From: Balneolaceae bacterium
GTDB taxonomy: Bacteria; Bacteroidota; Rhodothermia; Balneolales; Balneolaceae
DNA length: 64,000 nucleotides
Assembly (NCBI GenBank): GCA_017795005.1
Contig: CP051242.1
Coordinates: 3,154,119-3,218,118, forward strand
Direction of reading: 5' to 3'
Part shown: one piece after another, positions 16,572 through 26,462 of the stretch
Numbering within the stretch: position 1 is the first letter of the stretch
How the letters are laid out: each line of letters starts with the position of its first letter
The notes under the pieces: model-generated
Seen by the model: only the letters and a program-made list of their open reading frames with translations
The model's database searches: none
Told to the model about the DNA's origin: nothing
Made by a program: the position numbers and the translations under genes

Positions 16572-18992
16572 TCAATAAATCTCAGGGAAATCACCCGGAC
16601 GACATTCCTTCATGATGTCGTAGATCTCATCAAATATTTCTTCGGCATTAGGTTTACTGAAATAATCTCCATCTGAGGCGTACGCAGGTCGGTGTGCTTT
16701 AGCCGTTAAGCAACGGGGTTCTGAGTCGAGAAAATAAAAGCCTTTTTGCTCCTGAACTATGTTCTGCATAATAAATGCGGAAGCTCCACCGGGAACGTCT
16801 TCATCCACAACAAGTAAACGGTTGGTTTTCTTAACCGATTCAACAATTGTATGATTGATATCGAAAGGCATAAGTGTTCTTACATCAATTACTTCTGCAG
16901 AGATTCCTACTTCCTCCAAGTCCGGTAAAATGGAGGTAAGAATATTCAATGTAGAGCCATAAGATACTACGGTAATATCTGTTCCTTCGTTTAATACTTC
17001 AGGAATACCCAAAGGAGTAGTGAACTCACCCATATTAGTTGGTTGTGGCTCTTTAAGTCGATATGCATTTAACGGCTCTATTACTATTGCAGGATCATCT
17101 CCTTGCATCAGAGTATTATAGAAACCTGCCGCTTCGGTCAGATTTCTTGGAACACATAAATGAACTCCTTTAGCTCCTCCCAAAATAACTCCCATCGGAG
17201 AACCTGAATGCCAGATTCCTTCCAGTCTGTGACCTCTGGTTCTGATTATAACTGGTGAAGCTTGTCCTCCTTTTGTTCTGTAACGTAGTGTAGCGAGGTC
17301 ATCACTTAATACATAAAAACAATACAACAGATAGTCGAGATATTGAATTTCTGCAATAGGGCGAAGTCCACGGAGTGCCATTCCAATCCCTTGTCCAAGA
17401 ATAGTAGCTTCACGGATTCCGGTATCTGTGACACGAAGTTTACCGAACTTTTCCTGAAGCCCCTCCATTCCTTTGTTCACATCACCAAGTGCTCCTACAT
17501 CTTCCCCGAAAGCAAGCACTTCTGGATGGTTGTCAAAAATCTTCTCAAAATTATCCCGAACTACAATTCTTCCATCCACCAGATCGGGTTCTTTTGAATA
17601 CTTAGGTGGAACATGCTCTACATTCAGCGGCGAATAAGGAGTTTGGCTGAGCAAATGAGAATTATACCGCTCTTCATTAACAGGCTCATTTTCTTTTAAC
17701 CAGTTTATAAGTTCTTTTCTTGCTGTATGGTCTGATCCTACCGTAAATCGTACAGCTTTTCTAGCCGCAGGAATAATATCTTTACGGATTGCGTTAGGAG
17801 TAATTTTTAACTTTTTGATCAGATCACCCAGTCTTGAATCTCCGGTAGCTTCAATAAGCTGATTAATTCGTTCCATAACGAATTTCTTCTCTTCTTTCAT
17901 CGGAGAAATATAGGTGTCCCAGGCTTTTGCTTTCGCTTTGGTTACTTCCTGTAAAGCCTCTGCTTCAATCTGGTCCAAATCTGCTTCATGGGCAATCTTT
18001 TTGGCCAGTATCCATTTTCTCAATTGTTGTAAGCAACAATATTCCACTTCCCATTCAAGACGCTCCTTACTTTTATAGCGCTCATGCGAACCTGAAGTAG
18101 AATGACCCTGAGGTTGGGTTACTTCTTCCACATGAACAAGAACCGGAACATGATCTATTCTGGCGATCTCAGCAGCTTGTTCGTAGGTAGCAATCAAATC
18201 CTGATAATCCCATGCCTTTACATTAAAAATCTCGTAACCTGGCTCATCTTCTGTTCTTTGGAATCCGGCAAGTGCTTTTGAAATACTTTCTTTAGTGGTC
18301 TGATATTTTTTAGGAACAGAAATACCAAATGCATCGTCCCAAACAGACATCACAAAAGGAAGCTGTAACACTCCAATTGCATTCATAGCTTCCCAGAATA
18401 CTCCTTCCGAAGTGCTGGCATCGCCAATTGTGCCAAATGCTACTTCATTTCCGCCATTCGAAAATTTCTTCCATTTTCCTTTGTGGAGAGCCTTATTCTC
18501 GCGGTACACTTTTGACGCCTGAGCCAGCCCCACCAATCTCGCCATTTGCCCTGCAGTAGGTGAGATACCGGACGCTGAATTTTTACTTTTCGTCTGATCA
18601 ATCCAGTTTCCTTCCTCGTCAACTAACCGGGTACCAAAGTGAGAATTCATTTGTCTGCCAGCTGAGAATGGATCTGCTTTCTCATCAGGATGAGCATAAA
18701 GCTGAGCAAAAAACTGTTCGATTGTCAATTCACCTATAGCCAGCATAAAAGTTTGATCGCGATAATATCCGGATCTGAAATCCCCCTCCCTAAACACTTT
18801 AGCCATGGCTATTTGGGGTATTTCTTTCCCGTCACCAAAAATACCAAACTTGGCTTTCCCGGATAATACTTCCTTTCTCCCGGTCAAAGACATATACCTG
18901 CTAATCCACCCTAAACGGTAGTCTCCAAGTATTTCTTTTTTTTGAGCAGCAGTAAAGGTTTTCCTGGTATTTGGTGCCTTAACTTCAGCCAT
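16572..18992 (-). CDS. Fused E1 alpha/beta subunit of a 2-oxo acid dehydrogenase complex
   Basis: An 806-residue thiamine-diphosphate enzyme. Residues about 1-400 are the E1 alpha half with the TPP motif GDASTSEGVFWEAMNAIG near 191, and WDDAFGISVPKK. Residues about 470-806 are the E1 beta half (FGEDVGALGDVNKGMEGL, GGASAFIMQNIVQ). It would decarboxylate a 2-oxo acid and pass the acyl group to an E2 lipoyl protein that is not in the window. The branched-chain type is most similar to me, but the substrate is uncertain. The single-chain form is usual in Bacteroidota. Palindromic GCCCT/AGGGC sequences lie in its leader. Confidence 0.85.
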   Translation of the reverse strand: MAEVKAPNTRKTFTAAQKKEILGDYRLGWISRYMSLTGRKEVLSGKAKFGIFGDGKEIPQIAMAKVFREGDFRSGYYRDQTFMLAIGELTIEQFFAQLYAHPDEKADPFSAGRQMNSHFGTRLVDEEGNWIDQTKSKNSASGISPTAGQMARLVGLAQASKVYRENKALHKGKWKKFSNGGNEVAFGTIGDASTSEGVFWEAMNAIGVLQLPFVMSVWDDAFGISVPKKYQTTKESISKALAGFQRTEDEPGYEIFNVKAWDYQDLIATYEQAAEIARIDHVPVLVHVEEVTQPQGHSTSGSHERYKSKERLEWEVEYCCLQQLRKWILAKKIAHEADLDQIEAEALQEVTKAKAKAWDTYISPMKEEKKFVMERINQLIEATGDSRLGDLIKKLKITPNAIRKDIIPAARKAVRFTVGSDHTARKELINWLKENEPVNEERYNSHLLSQTPYSPLNVEHVPPKYSKEPDLVDGRIVVRDNFEKIFDNHPEVLAFGEDVGALGDVNKGMEGLQEKFGKLRVTDTGIREATILGQGIGMALRGLRPIAEIQYLDYLLYCFYVLSDDLATLRYRTKGGQASPVIIRTRGHRLEGIWHSGSPMGVILGGAKGVHLCVPRNLTEAAGFYNTLMQGDDPAIVIEPLNAYRLKEPQPTNMGEFTTPLGIPEVLNEGTDITVVSYGSTLNILTSILPDLEEVGISAEVIDVRTLMPFDINHTIVESVKKTNRLLVVDEDVPGGASAFIMQNIVQEQKGFYFLDSEPRCLTAKAHRPAYASDGDYFSKPNAEEIFDEIYDIMKECRPGDFPEIY

Positions 18993-19018
18993 AGGTTATC
19001 TTACTTTTTAAAGATTAA

Positions 19019-19052
19019 TTGCCCTAAAGAAAGGGCACTTAATATAGGGCAA
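19019..19052 (-). promoter_or_regulatory. Inverted-repeat cluster upstream of the fused E1 gene
   Basis: TTGCCCT (19019-19025) is the reverse complement of AGGGCAA (19046-19052), and GCCCT can also pair with the nearer AGGGC (19032-19036), so two exclusive hairpins are possible 27-60 bp upstream of the start codon. Operator or leader hairpin are both possible; the sequence does not settle which. Confidence 0.3.
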
Positions 19053-19127
19053 AACTGTGTTTTTTTAAAGTAATAAAACTGTTAAATCTAATAACGACTT
19101 TAACTTAAAGCTCAATAAAACAGTGGT

Positions 19128-20531
19128 TTACAAAATTGATTGATCTGTAAAACCTCCCTTAGTCATCTTTATTGGATCCAAAGCTTTATCCAATTCTTCT
19201 TCCGATAAATCGGTCATTTCTTTGGCTACATCCTTTAATGCACGGTTTTCAGCATATGCTTTTTTAGCAATTTTAGCTGCCAGATCATATCCGATAATTG
19301 GATTAAGCGCAGTAACTAAAATTGGATTCCTCCCAACCATATCAGCGATCCTATCTTTTCTTACAGTAAGTTTTGATACAGACCGGTCTGCCAAGTTCCT
19401 GGCTGCATTTCCTAAAACCCGAATAGACTCCAGTAAGTTATGAGCTACAACTGGAAGCATAACATTTAACTCAAAATTACCCATTTGCCCACCTACCGTG
19501 ATTGCTGCGTCGTTACCGATTACCTGAGCACATACCATTGTAACTGATTCTTCTATAACCGGATTTACTTTTCCCGGCATAATGGAAGATCCGGGTTGTA
19601 GTGCTGCGAGTTGCACTTCTCCTATTCCACTATTAGGACCTGAATTCATCCAGCGAAGATCATTCGCAATTTTCATCATACTTACTGCTATTGTTTTAAG
19701 CTGACCACTTAGTTCGACAGGAGCATCAACGGTTGCCTGTGCCTCAAAATGATTCTCAGCTTCGATAAAATCTTCTCCAGTTAGTTCTGAAATTCTTTCC
19801 GCAAATAATTTCCCAAATTCGGGATGAGTATTAATTCCCGTTCCAACAGCTGTCCCACCCTGGGGTAATTCTTTGACTCTTTCCAAAGCAGCTTCCACTC
19901 GTTGAATGCCTAATTCTATCTGTCTGGCGTATCCACCAAATTCTTGTTCAATAGTAACAGGCATGGCATCCATAAGGTGAGTACGACCTGTTTTTACGAC
20001 ATCTGCATATTCTTTCCCCTTTTCAAGAAAGGTATCATGGAGATGCCTGAGCGCAGGTATCAATTCATTCTTTGCTGAGAGCAGTGCAGCAATTCTGATT
20101 GCTGTTGGAATAACATCGTTAGAACTCTGACCAAAATTTACATGGTCATTTGGATGGATTGTAACATCTGTACCGGATTTCATCTCGTTTGCAAGATGAC
20201 TAATCACCTCATTTGTATTCATATTACTGGAAGTACCAGATCCGGTTTGAAAGATATCAATAACAAACTCCTTGTCGTGCTTTCCATCGACCACTTCCTG
20301 AGCCGCCTGATTTATAGCTTCGGCAACTTCGTTTTCTAATAAGCCTAATTTATTATTTGTAAGAGCAGCTGATTTCTTGATATAGCCTAATGCCTGAATA
20401 AAATCTCTGCTGAATCGAATGCCACTTATTGGGAAATTATCATGCGCCCTTTGTGTTTGCGCACCATAAAGGGCATTTGCGGGCACTTTTATTTCACCCA
20501 TGGAATCTTTTTCTATCCTGTAATCGCTCAT
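19128..20531 (-). CDS. fumC: Class II fumarate hydratase
   Basis: Adds water to fumarate to give malate in the TCA cycle. The 467-residue protein has the fumarase/aspartase signature GSSIMPGKVNPV near residue 318, TGSGTSSNMNTNE near 97, and catalytic His in GRTHLMDAMPV near 188. Class II enzymes are heat-stable tetramers without iron-sulfur clusters, and the length is typical. It is preceded by about 100 bp with no clear Shine-Dalgarno; the start ATG follows an A/T-rich tract. It is a single gene, not obviously linked with the E1 gene downstream. Confidence 0.96.
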   Translation of the reverse strand: MSDYRIEKDSMGEIKVPANALYGAQTQRAHDNFPISGIRFSRDFIQALGYIKKSAALTNNKLGLLENEVAEAINQAAQEVVDGKHDKEFVIDIFQTGSGTSSNMNTNEVISHLANEMKSGTDVTIHPNDHVNFGQSSNDVIPTAIRIAALLSAKNELIPALRHLHDTFLEKGKEYADVVKTGRTHLMDAMPVTIEQEFGGYARQIELGIQRVEAALERVKELPQGGTAVGTGINTHPEFGKLFAERISELTGEDFIEAENHFEAQATVDAPVELSGQLKTIAVSMMKIANDLRWMNSGPNSGIGEVQLAALQPGSSIMPGKVNPVIEESVTMVCAQVIGNDAAITVGGQMGNFELNVMLPVVAHNLLESIRVLGNAARNLADRSVSKLTVRKDRIADMVGRNPILVTALNPIIGYDLAAKIAKKAYAENRALKDVAKEMTDLSEEELDKALDPIKMTKGGFTDQSIL

Positions 20532-20634
20532 TTTTACTCTTTTTTAGACTGTATTATTCAGTCCACAAGATAAGGCGAAATCAAGAAAATTGGGGGAATT
20601 TTGAAACTATTAACAAACAAGATCTATATGAAGA

Positions 20635-21756
20635 TCAAAGTTTCTTTGAATACATTCTGTAGGTTTTATCTTTCGTAGCCCCAAGTCGTTCAGCAGTGCG
20701 AATCATGTCTGGATTATTTGCAAGTACCCAGCTTAATTCTGAAGTATTAATACCTTTTGCGAGAGCTTTTTCAATTGCAGCTTGATGTAAAAGTGCATCG
20801 ATTCCCCTACCCTGTACTTCTGGCAATACTCCCATTAAAGCGGTTCGGTATTGTTTGATTTTCCGACGCCCAAAAAGCAATTTAAAAATCCCAAATGGAA
20901 AAAGATTACCCTTCATTTTTTTGAAGATTTTATTCAAATCCGGCAAACCAATAGAAAATGCGATCGGCTTACCATCTACTTCGGCAATATGGGCAAGGTC
21001 TGGGTCTAAAATAAGTTTAAAATCTTCGGCCGTTGCTTGCAATTCTTCTCGCGTTAAAGGCAAAAAACCCCAATTATCCTTCCAGGTGATGTTATAAATC
21101 TCACGAACAATTTCGACTTCTTCTGATATTTTTTTGAGATTTACGGGTCGAATAACCAGACCAGGATTTCTTTTAAGTACAATTTTTTTTGCTCTTTCGC
21201 CTCTTTCAATATCAACAGAATCTTCATTTATTGTATAGGCCAATAAATCCATTTCCTGTTCATACCCTGCTGATTTTACAAGCTCTTCATAAAATGGTTT
21301 GGTATAAGGCATCATTATGTATGGATCTTTATCGAAGCCATCTACCAGAAAACCAATCATATCCATCAAACTGGGATTGGTTGGTCCAATGACATCCTCC
21401 ATGCCTTTATCGCGAAGCCAGTCTTCTGCTACTCTGAATAGTAAATTTGCGGTAGGCTGGTGATCAATACACTCAAAAAAAGCAAAATGCCCAGTCTTAT
21501 TATTATGGTGTTTATTGAATCTATGATCGACAACTGCTGCTATTCTACCTGCAATTTCACCTTCATGTTCGGCTATAAACAACGCGATTTCAGCATTATT
21601 ATAAAATGGGTTTTTCTTGGTATTGAGCAGTTTTTTTTGATCCATTCTAAGTGGAGGAACAAAATGTTCGTCCATTTTATAATGATCATACTGAAATTCT
21701 ATAAATTTCTTTTTTTCCGCGTCTGTAGTAACAATAGTTACACCACTCGAGCTCAT
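20635..21756 (-). CDS. GNAT-like acyltransferase, candidate ceramide synthase
   Basis: A 373-residue protein. The C-terminal part carries the GNAT acyl-CoA-binding motif (VQGRGIDALLHQAA near residue 315), while residues about 50-170 form a second GNAT-like region with VIGPTNPSLMDMIGFLVDGFD. Such double-GNAT proteins of unknown substrate are frequent beside serine palmitoyltransferase in Bacteroidota. The gene lies 10 bp downstream of spt. Acyltransferases of this fold have been implicated as bacterial ceramide synthases in Caulobacter-type sphingolipid synthesis; I infer that role from position. N-acetylation of another substrate is possible. Confidence 0.7.
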   Translation of the reverse strand: MSSSGVTIVTTDAEKKKFIEFQYDHYKMDEHFVPPLRMDQKKLLNTKKNPFYNNAEIALFIAEHEGEIAGRIAAVVDHRFNKHHNNKTGHFAFFECIDHQPTANLLFRVAEDWLRDKGMEDVIGPTNPSLMDMIGFLVDGFDKDPYIMMPYTKPFYEELVKSAGYEQEMDLLAYTINEDSVDIERGERAKKIVLKRNPGLVIRPVNLKKISEEVEIVREIYNITWKDNWGFLPLTREELQATAEDFKLILDPDLAHIAEVDGKPIAFSIGLPDLNKIFKKMKGNLFPFGIFKLLFGRRKIKQYRTALMGVLPEVQGRGIDALLHQAAIEKALAKGINTSELSWVLANNPDMIRTAERLGATKDKTYRMYSKKL

Positions 21757-21766
21757 ACCCTGTTTA

Positions 21767-22999
21767 TTAATTTGCGGAGTGCCCGTTGTTGTCGATTAAA
21801 CCATGCTTCAAACCAATTTTCCTGAAAGCATCAAGTATTCTATTAAGATGATCATCGGTATGGCTTGCCATGTAACTGGTTCGTAACAGTGATTGCCCCT
21901 GAGGTACAGCCGGAGGAATTACAGCGTTTGCATATACACCTTCCTCAAAAAGATCTTTCCAGAAACGGAAACATTGCATCATATCGCCGATAACTACGGG
22001 AATAATTGGAGACTGGCTACTCCAAACATTAAAACCCAGATTTTTTAACTCGGTTCTCATATATAATGAGATTTCTTCGAGGCGCTTTATTCTCCATGGT
22101 TCTTCCTGAAGAATTTCAAGAGCTTTAAGCACTGTAGCTACATTTGCAGGTGGCATAGATGCACTAAAAATATGAGCTGGAGAATGATGTCTTATAAATT
22201 CAATCACCGGGCGATCTCCTACCAAAAAACCTCCAAGTGATGCAAATGATTTTGAGAATGTACCGCTGATTAAATCCACTTCATCTGTTAATCCAAATAC
22301 AGATGCAGACCCACGACCACCATCACCGACAACTCCTACTGCGTGTGCATCATCCAGATATAACCTGGCACCAAATTCTTTTGCTAAAGCTACTAATTCC
22401 GGGATTTTTGCAAGGGTACCAGACATAGAAAATACCCCATCACTAATAATAATTTTACCGGCATTCGGGTCAGCCTTTTCAAGCATCTTTCGAAGCTGAT
22501 CCATATCGTTATGCTGATACCGAATTGTTTTTGCATTGGAAACCAGCGTACCAACTACAATACAAGCATGATTATCCCGATCAGAGAAAATGAGATCATT
22601 TCTTCCAGCAATAGTTTGGATTGATCCTTCATTAGTTTGGTATCCGGTACTAAAAAGAACACAGGATTCTTTTCCAAGAAATTCCGCCAGTTTTTCTTCC
22701 AATTCGAGGTGTATATCCAATGTACCATTTAAGTAACGCGATCCTGTACATCCTGTACCGTATTTTGTAAGGGCGTCCTGAGCAGCTTTAATTGTACGTT
22801 GATCGTTTGTAAGACCAAGATAATTATTAGAGCCTGCCATGATTACTTCATGGCCTTCTATTTCAACGATGGTTCCATCAGTAGCTTCCAAAGGTTTGAA
22901 ATATGGGTACAACCCCATTTCCTTTACTTCATCAGCTTTTGTGAAGTTAAATGCTTTTGTAAAAATATCCTGAGTAGCTGCTTTTTTATTATCACCCAT
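21767..22999 (-). CDS. spt: Serine palmitoyltransferase (PLP-dependent alpha-oxoamine synthase)
   Basis: Condenses L-serine with palmitoyl-CoA to 3-oxosphinganine, the first step of sphingolipid synthesis. I start at the ATG at 22999; a TTG six codons upstream is an alternative. The protein has the spt-like pattern AGSNNYLGLTNDQR, YGTGCTGSRYLNGT and LEEKLAEFLGKE, the PLP-lysine motif GTFSKSFASLGG near 240, and DDAHAVGV near 220. Compared with KBL or BioF, the GTGCTGSRYLNGT context fits SPT best. Next to it lie a GNAT protein, two GT4 glycosyltransferases and an SDR, consistent with a sphingolipid pathway. Confidence 0.85.
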   Translation of the reverse strand: MGDNKKAATQDIFTKAFNFTKADEVKEMGLYPYFKPLEATDGTIVEIEGHEVIMAGSNNYLGLTNDQRTIKAAQDALTKYGTGCTGSRYLNGTLDIHLELEEKLAEFLGKESCVLFSTGYQTNEGSIQTIAGRNDLIFSDRDNHACIVVGTLVSNAKTIRYQHNDMDQLRKMLEKADPNAGKIIISDGVFSMSGTLAKIPELVALAKEFGARLYLDDAHAVGVVGDGGRGSASVFGLTDEVDLISGTFSKSFASLGGFLVGDRPVIEFIRHHSPAHIFSASMPPANVATVLKALEILQEEPWRIKRLEEISLYMRTELKNLGFNVWSSQSPIIPVVIGDMMQCFRFWKDLFEEGVYANAVIPPAVPQGQSLLRTSYMASHTDDHLNRILDAFRKIGLKHGLIDNNGHSAN

Positions 23000-23086
23000 A
23001 TGGTCGATCCTTACCAAATTTTCTATATAAACACCGCAATATAGCTAGTATTGAATTGCTTTCAAATTGATTAACTCTGTGCCCGC

Positions 23087-24217
23087 TTAATTAGATTTAC
23101 TGTAGTTCTTAACAATATCTCTAAGATAAGAAATATAGCTATCCGCGACTTTATTCCAGGCGAAGTTTTCCTTAACAAAATGACGACTTTCCGCTCCAAA
23201 TTTTCCCGGCTCATTTTTTAATACTTCGTCAATTTTAAAGGCGAATTCTTGAGAGTTATAAACAGGGATTTTAAACCCATTTTCGCCATTTTCAACTACA
23301 TCTTTAATTCCTTCAAGATCTGATGCTACAGCCGGAGTTGCCGCAAGATTTGCTTCTAATAGTACAATTCCAAATCCTTCCATATCCCCTTCAACTGGTA
23401 TATTTGGCATGATGAATAAATCTGCTGCTGAATACGCATTTTTTAAAATTTCGTCTGGTTGTTTACCAACAAGTAGTATGTTGTTTTTATGATCAGACTC
23501 TTCCCTTACTTTTAACAATTCTTCATGCTCAGGGCCTTCCCCAATAGCCAGGTAAATAACTTCTGATTTAATTTTTGGGAGTACTTCGCGAATAAACCAT
23601 TCATGACCTTTTCTTTTTACCTGTCTGCCAACCGTAAGCAAAATATTTCTGCCCGCCAAATCCACAGCGAATCTATTCTCTAAAACTTTTAAACTTTCCT
23701 TCGGATCAGGTACATCTTCGAAATCCGTCATATCGAATCCGTTTGGTAAGGCAATACCTTTTTCAGGATTCATACCTCTTTTGATGCATTCGTCTCTTGT
23801 TGCTCGGGATACTGAAATCACTCCATCCAAAGCATTAAAAACCTTGGGTACAAAATTCTGATAGATTCCAACCGGCATTTTTACATCCTGACCATGATTA
23901 ATGGTTACCATTGGGACATTAATTCGGTTTCTGATGAATTTTGCAAGGCTTGCTGTTACCATTGACGAAAACAGGATCACATCAGGGTTAAACACCTCTA
24001 CAATTTTTGGGAGTTTAATTGCTAACCTTATCAAAAAAAAAGTTGTTCGTAATTCTATACCTTTCCAGGGTGCGTGTTGAATAATCGTTTTAATTACAAT
24101 GTCTTCTCTTTGCTTCAATTCATCTACTAATTGCATACTCACACGTTGCATACCTCCTATACTTTTAAGAGGAGCATTCTCGGGTGGGTGAAGATGTGAT
24201 ATATATAGAATTCGCAA
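23087..24217 (-). CDS. GT4 glycosyltransferase, probable lipid glycosyl transferase
   Basis: A TTG start at 24217 lies one base after the stop of the upstream GT gene and begins MRILYISHLHPPENAP, the expected first strand of a GT-B fold. A longer reading from an upstream in-frame ATG overlaps the neighbour by 79 nt and is probably wrong. The C-terminal domain has the GT4 donor-site pattern GEGPEHEELLKV near residue 220, and PVEGDMEGFGIVLLEA near 285 with the two conserved acidic residues. Substrate unknown; linked to spt, so a glycosphingolipid transferase is plausible. Confidence 0.75.
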   Translation of the reverse strand: MRILYISHLHPPENAPLKSIGGMQRVSMQLVDELKQREDIVIKTIIQHAPWKGIELRTTFFLIRLAIKLPKIVEVFNPDVILFSSMVTASLAKFIRNRINVPMVTINHGQDVKMPVGIYQNFVPKVFNALDGVISVSRATRDECIKRGMNPEKGIALPNGFDMTDFEDVPDPKESLKVLENRFAVDLAGRNILLTVGRQVKRKGHEWFIREVLPKIKSEVIYLAIGEGPEHEELLKVREESDHKNNILLVGKQPDEILKNAYSAADLFIMPNIPVEGDMEGFGIVLLEANLAATPAVASDLEGIKDVVENGENGFKIPVYNSQEFAFKIDEVLKNEPGKFGAESRHFVKENFAWNKVADSYISYLRDIVKNYSKSN

Positions 24218-24218
24218 C

Positions 24219-25376
24219 TTATTCCTTTCCAGATTGTTCGAGAACTTCCCGATAATTATTAACGAGCCCCGAGTTAATCGAATCCCACTGATATCCAAGA
24301 GCCATGTCTCTGGAACTTACTCCCATAGCAAGTCTTTTAGATTCATCAGCAATAACTTTTTCAAGTTGTTTGCTAAAATCCTCTACACTTTCTTTCCTCC
24401 CAAGAAATCCATTAACACCATTTTCAACTAATGATTTACTTCCAATGGCATCAGCAACAATGCAAGGCAATCCACTTGCCATAGCTTCGAGGGTAACATT
24501 GCCGAAAGTTTCTGTATGTGATGGAAACATGAAAACATCTGCACTAGCATATGCTCTTGCTAAATCTTCTCCTTTAGCAAATCCAGTAAAGTGAGCCGAT
24601 GGTAATAACCCTTCTGCTTCTTCCTTTGCAGGACCACTTCCTACAACCAATGCTCTTACTCTTTTATCCTTTTTTTGAACACTTTTTATAGCATTGATAT
24701 AAGTTCCCAGTTCTTTCTCCCAAACCAACCTCGAAACAAACGCTACTACAATATCATCATCTGCAAATCCTACATTTCTTCTCCACTCCATGTCTCTTTT
24801 AGATGGATTGAAACGTTCTGTATCGATCCCCCGGGCCCATAATCTCATATTTCCAGGTATGCCTTCACGATGAAGTTCTTCAATCATAGACCTGGATGGC
24901 ACATAAGTATGTATAAATTGCTTATAAAACCACTTCATCATCATTTTGAAGGGTATTTTAATGGGGTTCAGATACTTTGCGTAATAATCTGCATAACTTA
25001 GAAAATGAGTATGGTATGAGGTAACAACAGGGATTTTTCTTTTCTTTGCCCAACGTAACGCTCCAATACCAAGCCCATCCGGAGTTGCTATATGAATTAG
25101 TGTAGGATTGAATTCTTCCAGTCTTTTTTTGGCAGATCCGGAAAAATGAGTAGCTATTCTATACTCCTCTCTTCCCGGAACCAACATTGGAATTGAAGGG
25201 GTAACAACAAGTTCGCCGCAATGATCAATTTTTGGATTTTTGATACTAGGTCCGAAAACTAACACCGGTATTCCCTGATCTTCCAAATATTTTACTAATC
25301 GGTTTAGAGTGAGAGACACTCCATCTCTGATATGATTATAGTTACCGGTAAAGAGAGCAACTCTTAGTTCTTTCAT
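24219..25376 (-). CDS. GT4 glycosyltransferase (MgtA/SQD2-like)
   Basis: A 385-residue GT-B enzyme. The N-terminus MKELRVALFTGNYNHIRDGVSLTLNRL and the segment SYHTHFLSYADYYA near residue 120 are typical of the alpha-mannosyl/sulfoquinovosyl transferase branch. The C-terminal donor motif is ALVVGSGPAKEEAEGL near 245, followed by FMFPSHTETFGNVTLEAMASG near 282 with the E-x7-E glutamates. These enzymes glycosylate lipids such as diacylglycerol. It is the first gene of the minus-strand run GT4, GT4, spt, GNAT, so it may glycosylate a sphingolipid base or ceramide. Confidence 0.82.
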   Translation of the reverse strand: MKELRVALFTGNYNHIRDGVSLTLNRLVKYLEDQGIPVLVFGPSIKNPKIDHCGELVVTPSIPMLVPGREEYRIATHFSGSAKKRLEEFNPTLIHIATPDGLGIGALRWAKKRKIPVVTSYHTHFLSYADYYAKYLNPIKIPFKMMMKWFYKQFIHTYVPSRSMIEELHREGIPGNMRLWARGIDTERFNPSKRDMEWRRNVGFADDDIVVAFVSRLVWEKELGTYINAIKSVQKKDKRVRALVVGSGPAKEEAEGLLPSAHFTGFAKGEDLARAYASADVFMFPSHTETFGNVTLEAMASGLPCIVADAIGSKSLVENGVNGFLGRKESVEDFSKQLEKVIADESKRLAMGVSSRDMALGYQWDSINSGLVNNYREVLEQSGKE

Positions 25377-25479
25377 AAAAGTTTAAAAGCCAAACTCAGA
25401 TTCGTATCTTTCTTTCTATTAACCTTTCTGAAATTTGGTTGGTTAGATTCTAAAATATAATCGATAAATATACACATTT

Positions 25480-26457
25480 ATGATAGCCTTTGTCACTGGC
25501 GGAACCGGATTTGTTGGCAGCCATTTAGTGGAAGCACTTATCGCCGACCCTGACTATACAGAAGTACGTTGTTTGGTAAGAAGTTCCGATAAATGGCTTA
25601 CAGGATTAAATTTTACAAAAGTTACCGGCGATTTATTTGATTTAAAAACGATTGGGGAAGCCCTTGACGGGGTAGACATCGTGTTTCATAATGCTGCTAT
25701 TCTAAAAGCACCATCGAAAAGAGAGTTTACCAGAACGAATGTAGAAGCCACAGAAAACCTTATCCGAATAGCGCAAAAAAAAGGTATTACAAATTTTGTA
25801 ATTACATCTTCAATTGCAGCTGCAGGTCCAAGTTCCGGTTTCCCCCTTTCTGAAAAAGCCAGAATGAAACCTGTAAGTATGTATGGCGAGTCAAAAAAAG
25901 AAATGGAAACTGTAATCCATAAAATTTCAGGGAAATCTGACAGTATCAAAATACTTCGCCCCCCAGCAGTTTATGGTCCCCGTGAATCGGACATTTACAC
26001 TTTCTTTAAAACCTTTAAATCCGGAATAGCTCCTATTGTAGGCGACGGGAACCATCCCACCCTTTCGTTAGTATATGTGACTGACTTAGTAAAAGGAATT
26101 ATGCTTTCGGCTAAAAAAACTGACTCTGGTATTCATACCTATTTTCTTGGAGGGGAACAGGAGGAGTATTCCTGGAACCAGATTACTGAAATTACCTCTA
26201 TTGTAATGGGCAGAAAAGCGATTAAAATTAAGTTGAAACCCGAATGGGTTAAAAAGCTGGGTTCTTTAATTGAAAATACTGCATCATTATTTGGCAAATA
26301 CCCCGTTGTTAACAAAGAAAAATCTAACGAAATGGTACTTGAGTGGGTATGTTCTTCCGATAAAGCACGAAAAGAACTAGGTTACAATCCGGTAATGAGC
26401 ATTCAGGAAGGTTTTTCCAGAACCATACATTGGTACAAAAAACATAATTGGCTATAA
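25480..26457 (+). CDS. NAD(P)-dependent epimerase/dehydratase-type SDR, candidate sphingolipid (CerR-like) reductase
   Basis: A 325-residue extended SDR. TGGTGFVGSHLVEAL near residue 6 is the Rossmann NAD(P) motif, TSSIAAAG near 112, and the catalytic YGESK near 136 supplies the Tyr/Lys pair. The C-terminal half follows the extended SDR layout. The gene is divergent from the GT4 gene, 103 bp apart. In Caulobacter an SDR of this type (CerR) acts in ceramide synthesis next to spt, so I suggest reduction of a 3-oxo-sphingoid intermediate. Sugar-nucleotide epimerase activity cannot be excluded by sequence alone. Confidence 0.7.
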   Translation: MIAFVTGGTGFVGSHLVEALIADPDYTEVRCLVRSSDKWLTGLNFTKVTGDLFDLKTIGEALDGVDIVFHNAAILKAPSKREFTRTNVEATENLIRIAQKKGITNFVITSSIAAAGPSSGFPLSEKARMKPVSMYGESKKEMETVIHKISGKSDSIKILRPPAVYGPRESDIYTFFKTFKSGIAPIVGDGNHPTLSLVYVTDLVKGIMLSAKKTDSGIHTYFLGGEQEEYSWNQITEITSIVMGRKAIKIKLKPEWVKKLGSLIENTASLFGKYPVVNKEKSNEMVLEWVCSSDKARKELGYNPVMSIQEGFSRTIHWYKKHNWL

Positions 26458-26462
26458 CATCT

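Noticed and set aside
24219-24298. A long overlap between the two GT4 genes
   Set aside because: It arises only from an upstream in-frame ATG; the TTG at 24217 gives a clean GT-B start right after the stop of the first gene.
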